From Candidatus Sivonenia alaskensis PMM_0068 (GTDB lineage Bacteria; Cyanobacteriota; Cyanobacteriia; Gloeobacterales; PMM-0068): a stretch of 9,603 nt of DNA. Made by a program: the position numbers and the translations under genes. Shown piece by piece: positions 6,396-9,603 of the stretch (position 1 is the stretch's first letter; each line of letters begins with the position of its first letter). The stretch lies in the NCBI GenBank assembly GCA_949127685.1, contig CASBPW010000149.1, positions 1 to 9,603 on the forward strand. Reading direction: 5' to 3'. Below the pieces are notes generated by a model. That model was given only the letters and a program-made list of their open reading frames with translations. It was not told the origin of the DNA and searched no databases.

Positions 6396-7730
6396 CTAAT
6401 ACTCCTCTCCCCCTCTCTGCTTGCGAGGAGAAAGGTTTGGTAACCGTACGCTAAAAGTGGTTCCTTCTCCCTCAGCACTATGGACTTCTAGGGTGCCTCG
6501 GTGTTCTTCTGCGATCTTTTTGGCGATGGCAAGTCCTAAGCCAAATCCTCCAAGGCGACGGCTTCGGGCCGGGTCTACTCGGTAGAATCGTTCAAAAATT
6601 TTGTCTTGGTGTTCTAAAGGAATGCCTATACCCGTATCTTTAACCGTCACAACACAATCTCGACCCTCCAATTCTAAGGCCGCTGTGACTTCTCCACCTT
6701 CAGGGGTGTAGCGGAGAGCATTACTGACGAGATTGGTAAATAATCGAGATAACTGGTCTGTATCTCCCATCACATAGCTGTGCGTATTGAACCTATCTTT
6801 CAGCCTAAGCCTAATCCCCAAACCTGCGGAGACAGAACGCTGCTCTTCCAGCACTTCCTCTAAGACGCCGGCCACATCGACTTTGGTATAAGAACGATTT
6901 TCTCCATCCCCTTCCTCACGGGTCAGGAATAATAAATCTCCCACTAATCGACCCATGCGCTGGGCCATACGTTCTACCACTTCCAGGGTGCGGCGATACT
7001 CCTCTGGGTTGGTAGGTCGTTCGGACAAAGCTACTTGTACATTAGTCTGGATGGTTGCAATCGGGGTGCGCAGTTCATGACTAGCATCCGCCGTGAACTG
7101 TTGTAGGCGGTCATAGGCCAGGCGAATCGGCCGAATGGCCCTCCCAGCCAAGATCCATCCTCCCCAGCCAATGCCCCCAATCGCAATCGGAATTCCTAGA
7201 ACTAATACCCAAAGCAACCGCTGCAAGGGGACTTCAATTTCCTGAAGTGAACGGCTGAGGCGTAAATAGCCGAGCACCTCTCCTTCGTATTGCAAATAAC
7301 CAAGCAGTTCTCCTTCCCGACTGATCGGTACGGTGTACTGACGAAAATGCTGTCCTTGAGGACTGATCACGGTTTCATAGCGGTCCCGCTGTGGGGCTAA
7401 ACCCGCTTGAAACAGTGCGGTAGAACGGACTAAGTTTCCCTTGGGACCGAACCATGTGATGTAAAATCCCTGATAGCCTAACTGGGTTGCACCATTGCCC
7501 GTGATGTAGGGAGAGCGTTCTATTTGGGCCTGCCATTGTTTTTTGTTTGGCGGGCGAGCCACTGGAATAGACTGGCGGACCGTTCGGGCTAATTCTTTTA
7601 GTGACGTATCCATGCTGAGTATTAAGGCGTTTTCCATCGTCACGTATACCGCCCATCCGAATAAAACTAGAATGGCGGCCATCACAGCGATGTAGCCTAG
7701 AGCAAGGCGTTGGCGGGTACGGCGGAACAT
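6396..7730 (-). CDS. Membrane sensor histidine kinase (HisKA/HATPase_c), ManS/NrsS-like
   Basis: This 444-residue kinase should autophosphorylate on H218 and pass the phosphate to the divergent regulator. I place the start at ATG 7730 (MFRRTRQRLAL); an in-frame TTG lies 9 nt upstream. TM1 is about 12-30, a periplasmic sensor domain spans about 31-170, and TM2 is about 172-195. Only about 20 residues separate TM2 from the H-box ASHELRTP (216-223), so no full HAMP domain fits. The ATPase domain has the N-box with N333 and N337, G1 DTGIGIP from D365, the F-box FERFYRVD at 379-386, and G2 GGFGLGL at 394-400. All catalytic motifs are intact. A 10-residue tandem repeat lies at the end of the sensor domain. 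Size and layout resemble Synechocystis ManS (Mn) or NrsS/RppB (Ni). The importer operon next door on the same strand favours metal sensing, but the ligand is inferred. Confidence 0.9.
   Translation of the reverse strand: MFRRTRQRLALGYIAVMAAILVLFGWAVYVTMENALILSMDTSLKELARTVRQSIPVARPPNKKQWQAQIERSPYITGNGATQLGYQGFYITWFGPKGNLVRSTALFQAGLAPQRDRYETVISPQGQHFRQYTVPISREGELLGYLQYEGEVLGYLRLSRSLQEIEVPLQRLLWVLVLGIPIAIGGIGWGGWILAGRAIRPIRLAYDRLQQFTADASHELRTPIATIQTNVQVALSERPTNPEEYRRTLEVVERMAQRMGRLVGDLLFLTREEGDGENRSYTKVDVAGVLEEVLEEQRSVSAGLGIRLRLKDRFNTHSYVMGDTDQLSRLFTNLVSNALRYTPEGGEVTAALELEGRDCVVTVKDTGIGIPLEHQDKIFERFYRVDPARSRRLGGFGLGLAIAKKIAEEHRGTLEVHSAEGEGTTFSVRLPNLSPRKQRGGEEY
7257..7316 (-). repeat. 30-bp in-frame tandem duplication within the kinase gene
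   Basis: Two adjacent 30-bp units (7287-7316, then 7257-7286 in reading direction) encode EGELLGYLQY and EGEVLGYLRL, residues 139-158 of the kinase. The units share their first 8 bases and most of the core but differ at several third positions, so the duplication is not fresh. It sits at the end of the periplasmic domain, where related kinases usually have a single G-x-LLGYL-type strand before TM2. Confidence 0.75.
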
Positions 7731-7745
7731 AGCAGGCAAAGCACC

Positions 7746-8456
7746 ATGCGTTTACTTATTGTCGAAGATGAAGTGGAAATGGCTGAACCGCTGCGTGCAA
7801 TTCTTACCAGAGAAGGCCATTCAGTCGAAGTAGCCCACGATGGAGAGAGAGGAGAAGAGCTTTTACAGACCTATTCCTATGATCTACTGATTCTGGATTG
7901 GATGTTGCCTGGATGTTCTGGTTTGGAGTTATGCCGCCGTTTACGGGCTCAAGGGAACGCCTTACCCGTCTTGATGTTGACGGCCAAAGATACCGTGGAT
8001 GACCGCGTTCAAGGGCTGGATGTCGGAGCCGATGATTATTTGGTGAAACCCTTCGAGCTAAAAGAGCTACTGGCAAGGGTGCGGGCCTTATTGCGTCGTC
8101 CAGTAGTTCTCCTAAGGTCTTCTGAAGTACAAGCGGACCAGATTCAGGTGGGAGATATTACCCTAGACCTGAAGGGAAAACTAGCTTTTCGCCAAGGTAA
8201 GCCGATTGAACTATCGGCTAAGGAGTTGCAACTCTTAGAACTCTTGATGCGCCGAGCCGGAGAGGTCTTGACCCATGAGGAGATTGTAGAGACCTTATGG
8301 AAGGAAGCTCGGGAAGATGCATCCGCCAGTCTGAACCTCGTGGCGGCGCATATCAAACTGCTGAGACGCAAAATTGATAAAGAATTTGATAGCTCCATGA
8401 TCCATACGGTGTACGGTCTAGGCTATCGCTTTGGCTTAGAGCGCAAAGCGATATAG
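7746..8456 (+). CDS. OmpR/PhoB-family response regulator, ManR/RppA-like
   Basis: This 236-residue DNA-binding regulator is the likely partner of the divergent kinase. The start is ATG 7746 (MRLLIVEDE), where receiver domains begin; a longer GTG-started form from 7710 would add 12 residues unlike the family. A weak AGG at 7734-7736 is the only ribosome-binding signal. The receiver (1 to about 120) has acidic-pocket E7 and D8, phosphoacceptor D51 in LILDWMLPG, T79 in LTAKD and K101 in VKPF, all intact. The C-terminal winged helix (about 140-230) contains LSAKELQLLELLMRRAGEVLT, an ASLNLVAAHIKLLRRKI recognition-helix region and the YGLGYRF wing. The start codons of kinase and regulator are 15 bp apart on opposite strands. 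Its likely target is the repeat block upstream of the importer promoter. Confidence 0.93.
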   Translation: MRLLIVEDEVEMAEPLRAILTREGHSVEVAHDGERGEELLQTYSYDLLILDWMLPGCSGLELCRRLRAQGNALPVLMLTAKDTVDDRVQGLDVGADDYLVKPFELKELLARVRALLRRPVVLLRSSEVQADQIQVGDITLDLKGKLAFRQGKPIELSAKELQLLELLMRRAGEVLTHEEIVETLWKEAREDASASLNLVAAHIKLLRRKIDKEFDSSMIHTVYGLGYRFGLERKAI

Positions 8457-8459
8457 AAC

Positions 8460-9602
8460 TTAAGCCTTCCCGTTAACCAGCTTTGGCTTGGGCAAAGGTA
8501 AGCAGGCTGCGTCTACTCCTGTGAAAGCCCCACCCACCTTCTCATCATTTTGTAGTGCTGTGCCTGTGTATTGACTATCGCGGCCATTTTGAAATTCATA
8601 GCCTGTACAGTTCAGGACTTCAATTTTCTTGATCACATCATCTTTTTTCAGCGCACGGACTCCATTGATATTCTGGGTGACATAGCCAAACGTTGCATAC
8701 TTACCGTCAAAGATGTTGCTGCCTGTCGGTACGATTTCTGTATCAGAGAATGAGATGAAAAACCGACTGGAAGCTGTATTGAGCTTATCTTTTTGCGTTT
8801 GCATGCCAAATATTCCTGCCGGACCAAAGGGCAGCGCTGATAAGACGTCGATAGTTTTTCCATAGACCAGCGGCTTCAGATCCTGATTGATATACTTGTC
8901 ATACAGCTTCGTCATTGCTGCCTCAAATTTAGCCGGGTCATTCAGATAATTCTGCTGAACATATTTGGCTCGCTGTTCAACAACAGGTCCCAGGTTCACA
9001 TTGGCTTCACTCTTAGCGGGACGAATCTCAAAGGGAATGTAGCGTATTTTGCCCGTGGCTGGGTCTGTAAAAGCGCTGGTGCCATCCCCTTTGGTATCCC
9101 CCACTCGGACTTCTATGAAACGTTCTGCGTCGTCAATTTTCATCCCGTTATAGAAGCCACGATTGACCAGGTCCACGAAATTACCAGTGGTAATCGGGGC
9201 ATTGAAGCCATCCAGTAGCGCAATGAAGGAGTTACGCTCTGGGACCATATGGACCTTGATCATCACCCAGCCGCCATTGAGGTGGAGTAAGTTCTTATAT
9301 TGAGCTGGAATATCGGCTTTGAAGTCATCCAATAACGCTAAGCGCACCATGTCGAGGGCCCACTGCGACCTGGGTACCTGCAATCTTGCCTCCACGAACT
9401 TCTGGCCCTTGAGATAATCTTGGAGGGCAGTCAGACTCTTACGGGTATCAACAATCGCTTGAGAACCCCTTGCTTTCGCGGCAGGAGGAAATTGGCTTTG
9501 CCACTTGGATTCATTCGCATTGAGTATTTCCAGCGCTTTAGCCGCTTGCTGCTGGGCTTGGTCCCAATTGCCCTGCTTGAGTTGTTTTTCGATAGGTTCG
9601 AG
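8460..9602 (-). CDS. CYP38/TLP40-like cyclophilin-type protein, 5' end outside window
   Basis: The open frame runs off the right edge, so this is the C-terminal 380 residues; the GTG at 9395 is only an internal codon. Residues about 1-108 are helical and rich in Gln, Ala and Lys, matching the helical bundle before the cyclophilin domain in plant CYP38/TLP40, which assists photosystem II assembly in the thylakoid lumen. From about 110 the cyclophilin-like part begins; ITTGNFVDLVNRGFYNGM, the FxDPxTGKxRxIPxEI strand and the late NIFDGKYATFGYV align with CYP38. The catalytic Arg of active cyclophilins is replaced by D158. About 45 extra residues lie between IPFEIRP and LPFGPAGIFGM compared with plant CYP38, and a tail of nearly 50 residues holds the only two cysteines (C332, C367). 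The signal peptide would lie outside the window. It ends 3 bp from the regulator stop. The family call is good; prolyl isomerase activity is doubtful. Confidence 0.87.
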   Translation of the reverse strand, partial: LEPIEKQLKQGNWDQAQQQAAKALEILNANESKWQSQFPPAAKARGSQAIVDTRKSLTALQDYLKGQKFVEARLQVPRSQWALDMVRLALLDDFKADIPAQYKNLLHLNGGWVMIKVHMVPERNSFIALLDGFNAPITTGNFVDLVNRGFYNGMKIDDAERFIEVRVGDTKGDGTSAFTDPATGKIRYIPFEIRPAKSEANVNLGPVVEQRAKYVQQNYLNDPAKFEAAMTKLYDKYINQDLKPLVYGKTIDVLSALPFGPAGIFGMQTQKDKLNTASSRFFISFSDTEIVPTGSNIFDGKYATFGYVTQNINGVRALKKDDVIKKIEVLNCTGYEFQNGRDSQYTGTALQNDEKVGGAFTGVDAACLPLPKPKLVNGKA

Positions 9603-9603
9603 G

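Noticed and set aside
7710..7745. GTG-started extension of the response regulator
   Set aside because: Receiver domains begin at MRLLIVEDE; the added residues are unlike the family and would overlap the kinase start.
1..9603. HIP1 octamers, tRNA genes, CRISPR arrays, insertion sequences
   Set aside because: None was found on reading the sequence; the lack of HIP1 does not exclude a cyanobacterium because abundance varies by lineage.

Overview
The window most likely comes from a cyanobacterium. The strongest pointers are a sucrose synthase of the cyanobacterial/plant type, a CYP38/TLP40-like lumenal cyclophilin, and a histidine kinase/OmpR-type regulator pair resembling the Mn- and Ni-sensing pairs of cyanobacteria. 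Base composition looks balanced by eye. I saw no copy of the HIP1 octamer (GCGATCGC) that is common in many cyanobacteria, so the lineage cannot be named. There are no rRNA, tRNA, CRISPR, insertion-sequence or phage features, and no gene-free stretch exceeds 300 bp.

Layout from left to right. A sucrose synthase gene, cut by the left edge, runs on + and ends exactly where a small GNAT acetyltransferase gene on - also ends. A 176-bp divergent gap holding two perfect palindromes follows. Next is a small secreted RlpA-like double-psi beta-barrel protein (+). It converges on a three-gene metal ABC importer operon on - (lipoprotein, then ATPase, then permease, at 6204 down to 3480). A 191-bp control region lies upstream of the importer. 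It holds a good sigma-70 promoter, a pair of abutting inverted repeats that also read as a 10-bp direct repeat, a separate 9-bp repeat, and a possible 12-residue leader ORF whose stop lies inside the Shine-Dalgarno of the first importer gene. Upstream of that sits a membrane histidine kinase gene (-), then, divergent from it with only 15 bp between start codons, its likely partner response regulator (+). The regulator gene ends 3 bp from the end of a divergent cyclophilin-type gene (-) that runs off the right edge.

How the genes fit together. The kinase, regulator and importer look like one metal-homeostasis module: the kinase senses in the periplasm, the regulator probably binds the repeats upstream of the importer promoter, and the importer takes up a divalent metal. 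In Synechocystis the ManS/ManR pair controls mntCAB from unlinked loci; here a comparable pair sits beside the transporter. The solute-binding protein has an H-H-H-D ligand set (TroA-like) instead of the H-H-E-D set of MntC/PsaA, so the metal (Mn, Zn or both) is not settled by sequence. Sucrose synthase, the acetyltransferase, the RlpA-like protein and the cyclophilin have no evident functional link to this module.

The window is compact and mostly made of known families. The points most worth following up are the importer control region, the 15-bp divergent kinase/regulator junction, a 30-bp in-frame tandem duplication in the kinase sensor domain, and the loss of catalytic residues in the RlpA-like and cyclophilin-like proteins.
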